64,000 bases of DNA from Arenibacter echinorum (GCF_003259375.1 NZ_QLLN01000004.1:186001-250000); one strand, 5' to 3'; shown: positions 44,997 to 54,632, counted from the first letter of the stretch. Program-made: numbers and translations. Notes: a model not told the origin generated them from the letters alone.

Positions 44997-45474
44997 TGTT
45001 ATTGGCGTTAAAGGTTATTTTAATGTGATACACGGAAAAGAAAATGATCATAAGACCACAAATAGGCACTATGGCGTAAACATAGCCCAGCGGCACCAAT
45101 AAAGCCGGGGATAACTGCCCCAACTTTAAGGTGGTATACACCAAATTACCTCCGCCAATAACCATAATGACCAAGGCGAAAACAGCCATCACTATCTGTA
45201 TTATTCTATGTCTCCTTTTTTGTTTGTCTGCCGTAAGTTTGGACAATAAAAAATCCATGGACAGATGTCCTTCCTTCTGTCCGTTGATATAAGCGGCTCC
45301 CAAAACCGTTAACCAGATCAATGAAAATCTGGCAAACTCCTCGGTAAAGGAGCTGGATTGGCCCACCACATATCGGGAAACTACCTGCCAAACAACGTCC
45401 AGTACCAATAAACTAAATATTAGTACCAACAATCCTTCAATGGCCTTATTCAATATTCTGTAAGTCGTATGCAT
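44986..45474 (-). CDS. TRAP transporter small membrane subunit (DctQ)
   Basis: 162 residues with four membrane helices and the DctQ signature QVVSRYVVGQSSSFTEEFARFSLIWL followed by GAAYINGQKEGHLSMD, here split only for display. It bridges the binding protein and the DctM channel. Its ATG shares one base with the stop codon of dctP (TAATG), which implies translational coupling. Confidence 0.92.
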   Translation of the reverse strand: MHTTYRILNKAIEGLLVLIFSLLVLDVVWQVVSRYVVGQSSSFTEEFARFSLIWLTVLGAAYINGQKEGHLSMDFLLSKLTADKQKRRHRIIQIVMAVFALVIMVIGGGNLVYTTLKLGQLSPALLVPLGYVYAIVPICGLMIIFFSVYHIKITFNANNNEY

Positions 45475-46448
45475 TATTGATTGTTAATTTGGTCGATTAT
45501 TTTTTTCATCTTTGGGTCCTGCATCAATTCCTCCAAAATAGGCTTGGTCTTTTCTACGAAGGGACTTTTATCAGGATTATAAATTTGCACATTGGCCTTT
45601 TCCAAGATTTCCATGCCTTCTTTTACGGTTTCCTGCCAATATATTTTTTGTTTTTTCACACTATCGTCCGCCGCATCCTGTAACCAACCCTTTTCTAAAT
45701 CACTCAAAGTATCCCAAAACTTGGTGCCTACCACAACAACATCGGGTACCATACTGTGTTGGTCAAGCGTATAAAATTTACACACCTCATAGTGATTTGA
45801 AGTCACAAATGAAGGAACATTGTTCTCCGCACCATCCACCACTCGTTGTTGCAAAGCGGTATATAGCTCACCATAGGCCATAGGGGTGGCAGAGCCACCT
45901 AGGTCGTTTACCATATTAACGGCCATTTGGTCGTTCATTACCCTAATCTTTTTACCCTTTAAATCCTCTGGCGTCTTTATAAATCCGTCCAAGGTATAGA
46001 AGCTTCTACTCCCGGCATCATAAAAACAGAGACCGCGAAGCAGGTATTCGCTGCCCCCTTCCAAAAGTTCCTTGCCTATAGGCCCTTCCAATACCCCGAA
46101 CATATGTTCACTGTCCCTAAACAAGTAAGGAACTCCCAAGACCCTATATTCCGGTGAAAAACTGGACATGGAGGCCGCACTTACCTTGGTCATTGCCACA
46201 CTGCCTATCTGCAATAATTCCAAGACCTCCCTTTCTGTTCCCAACTGGCCATCGGGAAATATCTTGATCTGCAACTTTCCGCCCGATTTTTCATAAAGGG
46301 CCTCTTGCATGGCCAATATTCCTTTATGTACCGGATGGGTTATTGGCAGGGAGTGGGCAAAGAATAAGGTTTTGTGATCTGTAATTTCTGAACAAGAATA
46401 TAAACCTAAACATGCCAAAACACCAATTGTAACAACTAATTTTCTCAT
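45474..46448 (-). CDS. TRAP transporter substrate-binding protein (DctP), lipoprotein
   Basis: 324 residues from the methionine at 46448, chosen because MRKLVVTIGVLACLGLYSC is a standard lipoprotein signal; an earlier ATG at 46475 adds nine residues. The DctP fold is shown by HPVHKGILAMQEALYEKSGG, GVPYLFRD, the conserved arginine region KKIRVMNDQMAVNMV and DGAENNVPSF. DctP arginine binds the substrate carboxylate. A lipid anchor is unusual for a Gram-negative TRAP binding protein. A palindromic operator lies 41 bases before this start. Confidence 0.9.
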   Translation of the reverse strand: MRKLVVTIGVLACLGLYSCSEITDHKTLFFAHSLPITHPVHKGILAMQEALYEKSGGKLQIKIFPDGQLGTEREVLELLQIGSVAMTKVSAASMSSFSPEYRVLGVPYLFRDSEHMFGVLEGPIGKELLEGGSEYLLRGLCFYDAGSRSFYTLDGFIKTPEDLKGKKIRVMNDQMAVNMVNDLGGSATPMAYGELYTALQQRVVDGAENNVPSFVTSNHYEVCKFYTLDQHSMVPDVVVVGTKFWDTLSDLEKGWLQDAADDSVKKQKIYWQETVKEGMEILEKANVQIYNPDKSPFVEKTKPILEELMQDPKMKKIIDQINNQ

Positions 46449-46488
46449 TAGGGATTTATAAACTTGCATATACATTTTTTTAATTGGA

Positions 46489-46502
46489 CGTTAACGTTAA
46501 CG
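46489..46502. promoter_or_regulatory. Perfect palindromic LacI-like operator upstream of the TRAP operon
   Basis: CGTTAACGTTAACG is a perfect 14-base palindrome with the central CG of LacI-family sites. It differs from the GNAANCGNTTNC pattern at one symmetric pair. The regulator is probably the LacI protein encoded at 53616, which is the only LacI gene of the uronate locus. Confidence 0.6.
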
Positions 46503-46632
46503 CAATTGACTTTTATATTTTATTTCCAAACCTTAAAAATACTCTTTTTTTAAAATTCAACAACAATTCACAACAATAATAGCAAATTACTTGCATCTTT
46601 ATCAACAATTACACCTCTGTTTTACAGATTTA

Positions 46633-47835
46633 CTAATCTGGCATTAACAACATTTCCCTAATGCCCTTTTCCAGGCCATAGAGTTCGGCCATACCAATAG
46701 CCCTTCCAATTAGCGAATATCCTGAGTAGAACTCGTCTTTTCTTTTTTTATCATCCAACAAAACATGTCCGTGATCTGGCCTGATGGGAATGGCTACCTC
46801 CCCAAATCCACTTTCATTTCTCCTTAATTGTTCCTTAACAATCTCCAGCATTATCTTGGGCATAGGTATGGACCCATCCAAATGGGCAGCTTCATAAAAT
46901 CTACCGTCTTCTTCCCTAGACACATTTCTTAGATGTAAAAAATGAATTTGGGGTCCAAAATCCCTGATAATTTTAAGAAGGTCGTTGGAGTCTACCGCAC
47001 CCAAAGAACCGGAGCAAAAGGTTAATCCGTTACTGGGTGAAGGAAAACAATCCAAAATATACTTTAAATCCTCATAGGTAGAGGCTATCCGGGGTATTCC
47101 AAATACGGGAAATGGTGGGTCATCCGGATGAAGGGCCAGTTTTATACCCAGCTTTTCGGCCTCCGGAATAACCGCTTTTAAAAAATAAGCCAAATTTTCC
47201 CTAAGCACGGACTTTTCTATCTTACTAACCTCTTCCAAGGTGGTCTTAAAATCGCCAAGTGGAATGGCCACTTTGGAACCAGGCATCCCTGCCAATATAG
47301 CACTTTTTAGCAGCTCACGTCCCTGCTGGTCCAATGCATTATAATACTTTTCGGCCTTATGGAGCATTTCACCACCATAGACCTCAGCCGCCTTATCCCT
47401 TTGCAGGATATACAAATCAAAAGCAGCAATAGCCACAGGGTCGTACAATAAACTTATAGCCCCTGTTGGAAGTACAAAATCCAAATGTGTACGGGTCCAA
47501 TCTATCAATTGCATAAAATTATAGCAGACCACCCTAATGTTGTTTTCTGCTAAATTTTGGAGGGTTTCAATATAATTCCTAATATACAAATCCCTTTCCG
47601 GAAGGCCGTATTTAATAGCTTTGTGTATATTAACACTTTCCACAACGGACCATTCCAGGCCATTGGACTCTATTTCTTTTTGGACACCTCTAATGACTTC
47701 AGAAGACCAAACCTCTCCAATGGGCACTTGGTGACATGCCGTGACCACGCCGTCCACACCTAGTTCCTTGATATCCTTTAGGGACACTCCAAAACTGGGC
47801 CCGAACCACCTTAGTGTTTTTTTTAAATATTTCAA
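46633..47835 (-). CDS. uxuA: Mannonate dehydratase
   Basis: 400 residues, close to E. coli UxuA (394). The TIM-barrel signatures include WFGPSFGVSLKDIKELG, VTACHQVPIGEVW, ALHPDDPPFPVFGIPRI and the C-terminal RPDHGHVLLDD. Metal ligands lie in the CSGSLG and HLRNVSR segments. It dehydrates D-mannonate to 2-keto-3-deoxygluconate in the cytoplasm. It sits between the TRAP operon and the SDR oxidoreductase, all on one strand. Confidence 0.95.
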   Translation of the reverse strand: MKYLKKTLRWFGPSFGVSLKDIKELGVDGVVTACHQVPIGEVWSSEVIRGVQKEIESNGLEWSVVESVNIHKAIKYGLPERDLYIRNYIETLQNLAENNIRVVCYNFMQLIDWTRTHLDFVLPTGAISLLYDPVAIAAFDLYILQRDKAAEVYGGEMLHKAEKYYNALDQQGRELLKSAILAGMPGSKVAIPLGDFKTTLEEVSKIEKSVLRENLAYFLKAVIPEAEKLGIKLALHPDDPPFPVFGIPRIASTYEDLKYILDCFPSPSNGLTFCSGSLGAVDSNDLLKIIRDFGPQIHFLHLRNVSREEDGRFYEAAHLDGSIPMPKIMLEIVKEQLRRNESGFGEVAIPIRPDHGHVLLDDKKRKDEFYSGYSLIGRAIGMAELYGLEKGIREMLLMPD

Positions 47836-48013
47836 TTATATGCCTTATTAAAAAGTTATTTCTTTGTAATAATGAAGACTTGCGGACAGTATTCTTAACA
47901 TAACAAAATACTCAAGGCAATCCCTCCATGTGTGAATACACACCCCTAACCCTCTAATGAGGGGAATTTGATCTACCTTCTAATATATAGTGTTGTGTTT
48001 TAACTTGCAAAAA

Positions 48014-48835
48014 TCATACCCCTGAGAAGGAACTAAAACCTCCGTCGATATCATAAATGGTACCAGTCACAAAGGAAGAGGCGTCACTGAGAAGATAATG
48101 CACCATTCCATTAAGTTCAGATGCATCCCCAAAACGGCCCATAGGGGTATTGGTAATAATTTTTTCTCCCCTATCTGTAAAGGAACCGTCTTCATTGGTC
48201 AAAAGTCTTCTGTTCTGATTTCCGATGAAAAAACCGGGTGCAATGGCATTCACCCTTATCTTATCACTAAACTTAGACGCCAGTTCATTGGCCATCCATT
48301 TAGTAAAGATATCCACTCCTGCTTTGGCCATGGAATATCCCAACACTCGTGAAATGGTCTGTTTGGCTGCCATTGAAGATATATTTACTATAGATCCAAA
48401 GCCTTGTTTTGCCATTATTTCACTTAGCACTATGGTTGGGATTACGGTACCGAACAGATTTATGTCCACTACTTTTTGGGTATCTCCAAGCTCAATATCG
48501 TAAATTGTCTGATCAGGTTTTAAAGTAGCCCCAGGGATGTTTCCTCCTGCCAAATTCACCAGTCCGTCCAATCTTTCAAACTTGGAAACAATAGTGTCCT
48601 TAAGTTCTGCTAATTGCTTTTCGTCCATCACATCCAAAACGAACAAATGTGAACTATTGGAAGCAATTGCATTCAATTCCTTGCACTTTTCCTCCAGTTT
48701 ATCCAAGGACCTGCCCAAGAGCAACACCTTGGCCCCGTTTTCTACTAGATACTTGGCAATTGACCCTCCTAAAGTGCCAGTTGCACCGGATAAGGCATAA
48801 ATTTTATTTTCAATCGAAAAAAGTTCACTCATCAA
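48014..48835 (-). CDS. uxuB: SDR-type D-mannonate oxidoreductase
   Basis: 273 residues of the short-chain dehydrogenase family: LSGATGTLGGSIAKYL as the cofactor loop, NLAGG, catalytic Ser in NISSM and YSMAKAG with the YxxxK pair. The C-terminal VTGTIYDIDGGFSSFSGV closes the fold. It reduces fructuronate to mannonate. It corresponds to the SDR form of UxuB found in Bacillus and Bacteroidota, unrelated to the long-chain E. coli UxuB. Assignment rests on family resemblance plus position directly upstream of uxuA. Confidence 0.8.
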   Translation of the reverse strand: MMSELFSIENKIYALSGATGTLGGSIAKYLVENGAKVLLLGRSLDKLEEKCKELNAIASNSSHLFVLDVMDEKQLAELKDTIVSKFERLDGLVNLAGGNIPGATLKPDQTIYDIELGDTQKVVDINLFGTVIPTIVLSEIMAKQGFGSIVNISSMAAKQTISRVLGYSMAKAGVDIFTKWMANELASKFSDKIRVNAIAPGFFIGNQNRRLLTNEDGSFTDRGEKIITNTPMGRFGDASELNGMVHYLLSDASSFVTGTIYDIDGGFSSFSGV

Positions 48836-48985
48836 TTCTATTTTTATAATTCTATTTTAGCAAAACCCAAATATAACACAAGGGCCAATAATAAACATAA
48901 TATCCAATATTTACCCTTGGCCAATTGCGCAAAGATTTGCCTAGTTCAGCAAATACCTTTACGTCTTAATAAATATTTCAGGGTC

Positions 48986-50362
48986 TTATTTTTTTGCCAT
49001 TTTATAACCTTCAATGGTTGTGTAATACTTGGTAATCATATTGGGCACCTCCCAAGCGGGCAATTTACCCTCTTCCAAATACCGTAAATAATTTTGGGTT
49101 ACTTGGGCAAAATGTGCCTCATGACCAATTTTAAATTCATCGGGAATATTGATTTTCCACATATCCTCAGATACTTTTTCCGCTTTGGTACCCGCAAACT
49201 TCGAGTCTATATGCTGTTCTATTGCCTCGGTAATGACATTATCAAAATTTTCCCCATCCTTGGATTTGATATATAAAGTAGGCTTATAATTTTCTTCCTC
49301 CCCCTGTTTAATGATAAGGTCACTTTTAGTCCCTCTCATAATACTATAATGGGTATCCCCTGTTCCTTCGGGCGCCTCATAATTCCATATCACAGAAACC
49401 TTGGCATACTTGCCTTTAATTTTATACAACATTTCCCCATTGCAGTACACCTTAAGTTTATCTCCATCCAAATCCTTTTGAAGGTAATCCGGGTAACTCT
49501 CCAAGCCGGTAACCCTTTTAAATTCCTCTAGGGTCAAGACTGTTGGCCAACGCTTTGCCTGAACCATTTCTATGTCCGTGCGATTAATAATCTCATCCGG
49601 AAAAAGCTCCCATTGCACCAAATCTACCAAGTGGGTGGTTACATCCACAATTCCTTCACCCTCTTCATTCACATCAAAAAACCATGCCGGTCTAACCAGT
49701 GGCTGTCCTGAAACGTACTTGAAGAAATGATGCACACTTTCCTTTATGATGGCCGGTTCTTCCGAGCTTCCCTCCAAGACTTGACCAAAGACCTCCGGCA
49801 AAATGGAAAACTGCCTTTGCATTCCAGTGGTAACCTCAAAACGCTCTGTCATAATATCATAGATCATTACCCCTTTTTCTTCTGCAATTTTGAAGGCCTC
49901 CTCCAATTTCTGGAATCCCTCTGGGTTGATTACCAAAGGCTTATCGGCATAAACGTTCAACCCAGCCTTCACAGCTGCCAAAATATAGTCTATCTTTTTG
50001 GAGTTCTTACCTGCGACAACCATGACATTGCCCGGTTTTTGGGCAATCATTTTTTCTAAATAATCAGCTCCAAAATAACTATCCACCTTCCAATGTGTGG
50101 GGTTATCGGACCTTGTATTGTAGGATTCAATTTTATTCAAAAAATCGTTTACCTCTGGCCCTTCGGGTGCAAAAACATAGATGGCGGAGTCTACTCCCTT
50201 ATACATCGTTTTTTGGACCAAGGCCGCATGAAAATGCCCTGGATCCAAGGTCATTAATCTAACCTGATCAGGATTAGCGTCCATAGTTGATTTCACCTCC
50301 TTTTTACTTTCCCCGCAACCTAGACATAAGACTACCAATAGGGCTAATACGTTATACTTCAT
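48986..50362 (-). CDS. Exported Gfo/Idh/MocA-like lipoprotein without a normal NAD loop
   Basis: 458 residues. The lipoprotein signal is LALLVVLCLGCGES. The N-terminal Rossmann-like domain lacks the usual GxGxxG: the place of the loop is taken by LMTLDPGHFHAALVQK. The EKP motif appears as YADKPLVIN. The remaining region is a large Gfo/Idh C-terminal sheet (about 190-458). The function is unknown; the missing cofactor loop argues against ordinary NAD chemistry. It is transcribed with the second Gfo/Idh gene and the DUF6807 gene on the minus strand. Confidence 0.78.
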   Translation of the reverse strand: MKYNVLALLVVLCLGCGESKKEVKSTMDANPDQVRLMTLDPGHFHAALVQKTMYKGVDSAIYVFAPEGPEVNDFLNKIESYNTRSDNPTHWKVDSYFGADYLEKMIAQKPGNVMVVAGKNSKKIDYILAAVKAGLNVYADKPLVINPEGFQKLEEAFKIAEEKGVMIYDIMTERFEVTTGMQRQFSILPEVFGQVLEGSSEEPAIIKESVHHFFKYVSGQPLVRPAWFFDVNEEGEGIVDVTTHLVDLVQWELFPDEIINRTDIEMVQAKRWPTVLTLEEFKRVTGLESYPDYLQKDLDGDKLKVYCNGEMLYKIKGKYAKVSVIWNYEAPEGTGDTHYSIMRGTKSDLIIKQGEEENYKPTLYIKSKDGENFDNVITEAIEQHIDSKFAGTKAEKVSEDMWKINIPDEFKIGHEAHFAQVTQNYLRYLEEGKLPAWEVPNMITKYYTTIEGYKMAKK

Positions 50363-50463
50363 TTTTTAAATTTATTATGGATAACAACAAGCCCTCCATT
50401 GTTCAACCTATTTTTGACCAAAGGAGGGATTATTTTCACATCATTAAATATATAACATGTTTC

Positions 50464-51840
50464 CTAAACTTTCACAAAGTCGGTCCCATAAGGTTTTCTC
50501 TGGTCCCTATGCAACATGGCATTAGCTTCATCATCGTTAATAAACATTTCTTTCGCGTTGTCCCACTCCAGTTTTCTATCGAATTGCATGGCGATATCAC
50601 TGATCAAACAAGTTACACAGGCCTTATGTCCTTTTTCAATTGGTGAAATAGGTGCTTTTCTTGTTTTAATACAATCCAACCAGTTACCGTGCTGATCATC
50701 GATCTTCTCCAAATGAATTTCGTTATCTGCAATTACCGATTCCAATATTTTAGGGTCGGAGGCATTAAGGGCTTTACTGCTCTTTTCCTGATCTACAGGA
50801 TCGGAGGCTGAAGCTTGATAAGCCCCGCGAGACACGAAGATCCAACCGTCCGTACCCTCATAACGTATTCCGTTGGTATAACCACCACTGGTATAAACTG
50901 TAATTCCGTTGTCATATTGGTGTTTCACAAAGAAATCGCCATGTACGTTCCACAGGCCTGATTTTGGAAACTCTGCCAAAGCCTCTACAGATTTCGGCCC
51001 TGAAAGTTCGGTATCCATTCCCCATGCCGCGGAATCATAATGGTGTTGTCCCCAACCGGTGATCATTCCTGCACCGTAGCTTCTTAGTCGAAGCCAACCC
51101 GGTCTACTGTAATCCTGTTGCGGGTGAACTCCGATTTCGGTGTAGGGAACTTCTGGGGTTGACCCCAACCACATATCAAAATTCAAATTTTTAGGCACTG
51201 ACATTGCAGGCGCATCCGGTCCGGCCGGATCACCTGGAAGCCCTATCTTAACGGTATGTATTTTACCTATGCGTCCATTTCTGACCAACTCGGCCGCGAC
51301 CCTAAATTGGGGCATTGCCCTTTGCTGGGTTCCTACCTGAAGTATTACGCCCGTTTTCTGAACGGCTTGACGCAACTGTTGGCCTTCCCTTACCGTAAGC
51401 GATGTAGGCTTTTGAAGGTATATATCCTTTCCTGCCAGGGCTGCCTCCATGGCCGGCTGGGAATGCCAGTGGTCCGGAGTACTGATTACTACCGCATCAA
51501 TGTCCTTATTAAGTAACATTTCGCGATAATCATCGTAGATTTTGGTGTCCATATATTTGTCCTTCCCAGTTTTTTCCTTGTAGAATTTATCTACCAAAAC
51601 CTTAGCGTCGGCAGCCCTTTTGGAATCCAGATCACAGACAGCGACATAGCGGGATTGATCAAATCTAATGGTATCGTGAATATCATGGTCGCGGGCAATA
51701 CGTCCACAACCAATTTGCCCTATATTGATCTTGTTACTGGGAGCATTTTTTCCAAATACACTAGCAGGAACTATGGTTGGAAATCCAACCACGGCTGCAG
51801 TGGTCAATAGGGAGTTATTAATGAACTTTCTTCTTTGCAT
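50464..51840 (-). CDS. Tat-exported Gfo/Idh/MocA oxidoreductase
   Basis: 458 residues. MQRRKFINNSLLTTAAVVGF is a Tat-like signal. The NAD(P) loop is complete, INIGQIGCGRIARDHDI, and the STPDHWHSQPAMEAA and LQKPTSLTV segments match the family's substrate and EKP regions. Exported members are known to carry tightly bound NADP, as in Zymomonas glucose-fructose oxidoreductase, which fits a folded Tat export. A sugar or sugar acid in the periplasm is the likely substrate. Confidence 0.84.
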   Translation of the reverse strand: MQRRKFINNSLLTTAAVVGFPTIVPASVFGKNAPSNKINIGQIGCGRIARDHDIHDTIRFDQSRYVAVCDLDSKRAADAKVLVDKFYKEKTGKDKYMDTKIYDDYREMLLNKDIDAVVISTPDHWHSQPAMEAALAGKDIYLQKPTSLTVREGQQLRQAVQKTGVILQVGTQQRAMPQFRVAAELVRNGRIGKIHTVKIGLPGDPAGPDAPAMSVPKNLNFDMWLGSTPEVPYTEIGVHPQQDYSRPGWLRLRSYGAGMITGWGQHHYDSAAWGMDTELSGPKSVEALAEFPKSGLWNVHGDFFVKHQYDNGITVYTSGGYTNGIRYEGTDGWIFVSRGAYQASASDPVDQEKSSKALNASDPKILESVIADNEIHLEKIDDQHGNWLDCIKTRKAPISPIEKGHKACVTCLISDIAMQFDRKLEWDNAKEMFINDDEANAMLHRDQRKPYGTDFVKV

Positions 51841-51910
51841 CTTTTTTGATTTTAATTTAATTCACAAATTATTTGGTTGAAAACACGGGTATTCCCCCCT
51901 GTCCCCATAT

Positions 51911-53137
51911 TTAATTATTAACAATTCTGGGCATCTCCGCAAAACTCTTCCAATAAGATTCCGCTTCCTCAGCCGTAAGTTCGCCATCAAAAACCACCAT
52001 CCTATATTTTAGACTGTAGTCTGTATTGGGCTCAATTTTCCATTCCTCATGACGTATCGGGCAAAATTCGAAAAACATATCTCCCCTGCCCCCATTTCCA
52101 TCAATGGGCCATATACGCATTGGCTCTGGGTGGGACCTATTTTCCGGATAACTTAAAAACAAAACACCATTGGTTCCCTTACCATCTGCAGACTCCCCGG
52201 TTACCATACACCAGCGGGCGTTGGTACCATCAGCGGTGAGGCGATCGTTGCCTTCCGAAGTAAGCACGGAACAATTATCCTTATGCCAGCGTTCCGTAAA
52301 ACGCATTCCTAAACCTCCTCCATAGCGATAGGCTTCAAAAAGAATACCGTTCTTTAAGGGGGAAGAAAAATTAGATGTGTAATCTACCATATACCTATCC
52401 GGGCGATCCAAGTCCCACACCTTAACGTCCAAATCTTCGTTCAAGGCTATTCGGTTATCCTCGGAAGCTTTTAAATTAATATGTTCTTGACGGGCATTGA
52501 AACCTCCATATACGACTCCAGAATAAGTATCATTAAAATCCTTAAAAAGGACCGTCCCTTGTCGTTCCACCAAATTCCAAAAGTCGACGCGTTCCCCCTC
52601 AATCTGGGTATGTGTCCACGGCCCCCATATGCCATAATGATGGTAATGGTCCGGAGGTTGAATTCGGCTAAGGGTATCTCCCGAGGGAGAAAGCAAAGGA
52701 TGGAGGTATCCGGATTTCCGAAAGATGGAATCCACACCTTCTGGAGGATAGGTCATTCCATATCTATAGGTTAGCAACGGAACGGAACCTTTCAACAATT
52801 GAAGGTTTCCATTGTTTTTGTTGACTTTTATTAAAGTAGTATCCGCTGTGTCCCCCTCGGCTTTTTCAAGTTTATATTCAGCGGTATTTTGAGGTGCATG
52901 TAAAATCCAAAGGGATTTCCCATTTTCATCCAATTGGAAGGGAACTTTACGGCCTTCATAGGTCAAAGACATATTACCCAAAGTAGCCCAATCAACGTTA
53001 CCTAAACTTTCCAACGGTACTGAGACAGGTGAGGCCTGTGAAATACCATCCTTTTCCGCTATATTAAACCTATATGATTCACTATGGTTACATGACTGCA
53101 ACAGTAATAAAACATAACCAAAAAATACATACTTCAT
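51911..53137 (-). CDS. DUF6807 (PmoA-like) exported lipoprotein
   Basis: 408 residues. Lipoprotein signal YVFFGYVLLLLQSCNHSES. The core DUF6807 signature is RIQPPDHYHHYGIWGPWTHT, with LYLS-like beta segments up to the C-terminus (DTDYSLKYRMVVFDG region). The name PmoA is historical; there is no methane monooxygenase here. The family is repeatedly found with Gfo/Idh, ThuA and PVC-type dehydrogenases in Bacteroidota and Planctomycetes and has no established reaction that I know of. It is the first gene of a minus-strand run toward uxuA. Confidence 0.8.
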   Translation of the reverse strand: MKYVFFGYVLLLLQSCNHSESYRFNIAEKDGISQASPVSVPLESLGNVDWATLGNMSLTYEGRKVPFQLDENGKSLWILHAPQNTAEYKLEKAEGDTADTTLIKVNKNNGNLQLLKGSVPLLTYRYGMTYPPEGVDSIFRKSGYLHPLLSPSGDTLSRIQPPDHYHHYGIWGPWTHTQIEGERVDFWNLVERQGTVLFKDFNDTYSGVVYGGFNARQEHINLKASEDNRIALNEDLDVKVWDLDRPDRYMVDYTSNFSSPLKNGILFEAYRYGGGLGMRFTERWHKDNCSVLTSEGNDRLTADGTNARWCMVTGESADGKGTNGVLFLSYPENRSHPEPMRIWPIDGNGGRGDMFFEFCPIRHEEWKIEPNTDYSLKYRMVVFDGELTAEEAESYWKSFAEMPRIVNN

Positions 53138-53615
53138 TTAAAATAGGTTTAAAGGATGGAATTTACAAAATCAAATTAACTCCATTAAACTAATATCAAT
53201 TAGATATAGCGACAAGGACTTTGGATGAACCCGACCTCCCGGAGCCCCTTTCCAATTACCGGTAATACATCTTACAAAAAATCACTTTGGGTTAAATCAC
53301 TTACAAAGCTATGACCCAACCTGTTCACTAATATTCAATACAGAAATTTCTGAAATTGATTGATCATATAATGATTGTAACAAGTAATAAATCTATAAAA
53401 TGGTTCCAATTCAGACAAATCTAAATAATAGCAAGGTATTACGCAACCGATTGCATAACTATAATTATCAATTTTCGTTAAAAATGCCAATTATATTCAA
53501 CTTTTTCCTTTTAAAACCTAAATTTATACATAATATTATTCCTATTTCTTTTAGGTGATTTGATAATTATATTTTATTCGTATTATTGTTGCATTTTTGA
53601 GCAACAAATAACGCT
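53138..53615. other. Divergent regulatory region between the DUF6807 and lacI genes
   Basis: 478 AT-rich bases. It contains the LacI-type operator at 53442-53455 and, on the minus strand, an isolated TAGCTTTG at 53311-53304 which could be the -7 element for the DUF6807 gene but lacks a TTG at the right distance. Confidence 0.5.
53442..53455. promoter_or_regulatory. LacI-family operator upstream of lacI and the DUF6807 operon
   Basis: CGCAACCGATTGCA fits the LacI-family pattern GNAANCGNTTNCA at every fixed position. It lies 160 bases before the lacI start and about 305 bases before the DUF6807 start, so either direction could be controlled. Confidence 0.65.
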
Positions 53616-54632
53616 ATGGACAAAAGAATAACTATTTACGATTTGGCAAAAACACTAGGTGTTTCCGCCGGAACCGTAAGCAGGAGTCTAAACGACCATC
53701 CATCCATAAGCCAAAAAACCAAGGATCGTGTAATTTCAAAAGCCAATGAACTGGGCTACAAAACCAATAAATTTGCAGTAAACCTCAGCAAACAGAAGTC
53801 CAATACCATTGGAGTCATTGTCCCCAAGCTCAATTCCATCTTTATGTCCACCGTTCTTGCGGGGATTGAAAAAATAGCCAATGAGGCCGGCTATAATTTG
53901 ATTATAAGTCAGTCTTTAGAGTCCATGGAGAAAGAAAAAATAAATGCAAAAACCCTCTACGACAGTGGAGTTGATGCCCTTTTGGTATCATTGGCCTACG
54001 ACACTTCCAATTTTGATCATTTTGCAAATTATATTAAAAACAAAATACCCCTTATATTTATTGATAGGGTAACCAATTTACCCAATTGTTCCACCATAAT
54101 AATCGACAACAAATTGGCTGGATTTGTGGCCACCGAGCATTTGATAGCCCAAGGCTGCAAAAATCTTCTTTATATTAGCGGAAACCTTAAACAAAACGTT
54201 TATTCAGAACGATTAAAAGGGTTTCAGGAAGCGGTGGCAAAACACAATTTAATATTTAACAATGCCAACTTACTGGAATCCGACCTTAGTCCCGGTAGTG
54301 TTAAACAAGCTATAACCCATATTAAAGATACCGGCATACCTTTTGACGGTCTGTTCGTGGCCAACGATTCCTTTGCAGCACACTGTTTAAAAGAATTAAA
54401 AAAAGAGAATTATAAAATTCCACAGGACATAAAAATAGTCGGCTTTAACAATGACCCAATATCGGATTTAGTTACCCCCACTTTATCCACCATTAATTAC
54501 CCTGGTTACGAAATGGGAATTTTAGCAGGACAAAGTGTAATAAGTCAGTTGAACGGGAGTATCGACTTTCAGGCCGCCAACTCGATTACCCTAAGGCATG
54601 AATTAATAATCAGAGAATCATCACTTAAATAA
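53616..54632 (+). CDS. LacI-family regulator of the uronate locus
   Basis: 338 residues. Helix-turn-helix TIYDLAKTLGVSAGTVSRS, hinge helix NKFAVNLSKQ, and a sugar-binding sensor domain with typical SLAYDTSNFD, FIDRVTN and GFNNDP segments. It is followed by the ThuA-like gene after 9 bases and is divergent from the DUF6807/Gfo/Idh operon. Because uxuA, uxaC and the transporter flank it, it probably responds to a uronate or its catabolite. The operators at 53442 and 46489 are candidate sites. Confidence 0.85.
   Translation: MDKRITIYDLAKTLGVSAGTVSRSLNDHPSISQKTKDRVISKANELGYKTNKFAVNLSKQKSNTIGVIVPKLNSIFMSTVLAGIEKIANEAGYNLIISQSLESMEKEKINAKTLYDSGVDALLVSLAYDTSNFDHFANYIKNKIPLIFIDRVTNLPNCSTIIIDNKLAGFVATEHLIAQGCKNLLYISGNLKQNVYSERLKGFQEAVAKHNLIFNNANLLESDLSPGSVKQAITHIKDTGIPFDGLFVANDSFAAHCLKELKKENYKIPQDIKIVGFNNDPISDLVTPTLSTINYPGYEMGILAGQSVISQLNGSIDFQAANSITLRHELIIRESSLK

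Noticed and set aside
43686..46448. TRAP transporter as part of the phosphonate cluster
   Set aside because: A terminator separates it from phnA, it has its own operator, and its upstream neighbours are uronate genes; DctP-type proteins prefer carboxylates. Not excluded, but less likely.
47950..47963. CCCTC-TAAT-GAGGG hairpin between uxuA and the SDR gene
   Set aside because: The stem is only 5 bases and no T-tract follows on either strand, so I do not call it a terminator.
51911..53137. Methane monooxygenase subunit suggested by the PmoA family name
   Set aside because: The sequence is an exported DUF6807 lipoprotein with no membrane helices or copper site of particulate methane monooxygenase; the name is a historical misnomer.
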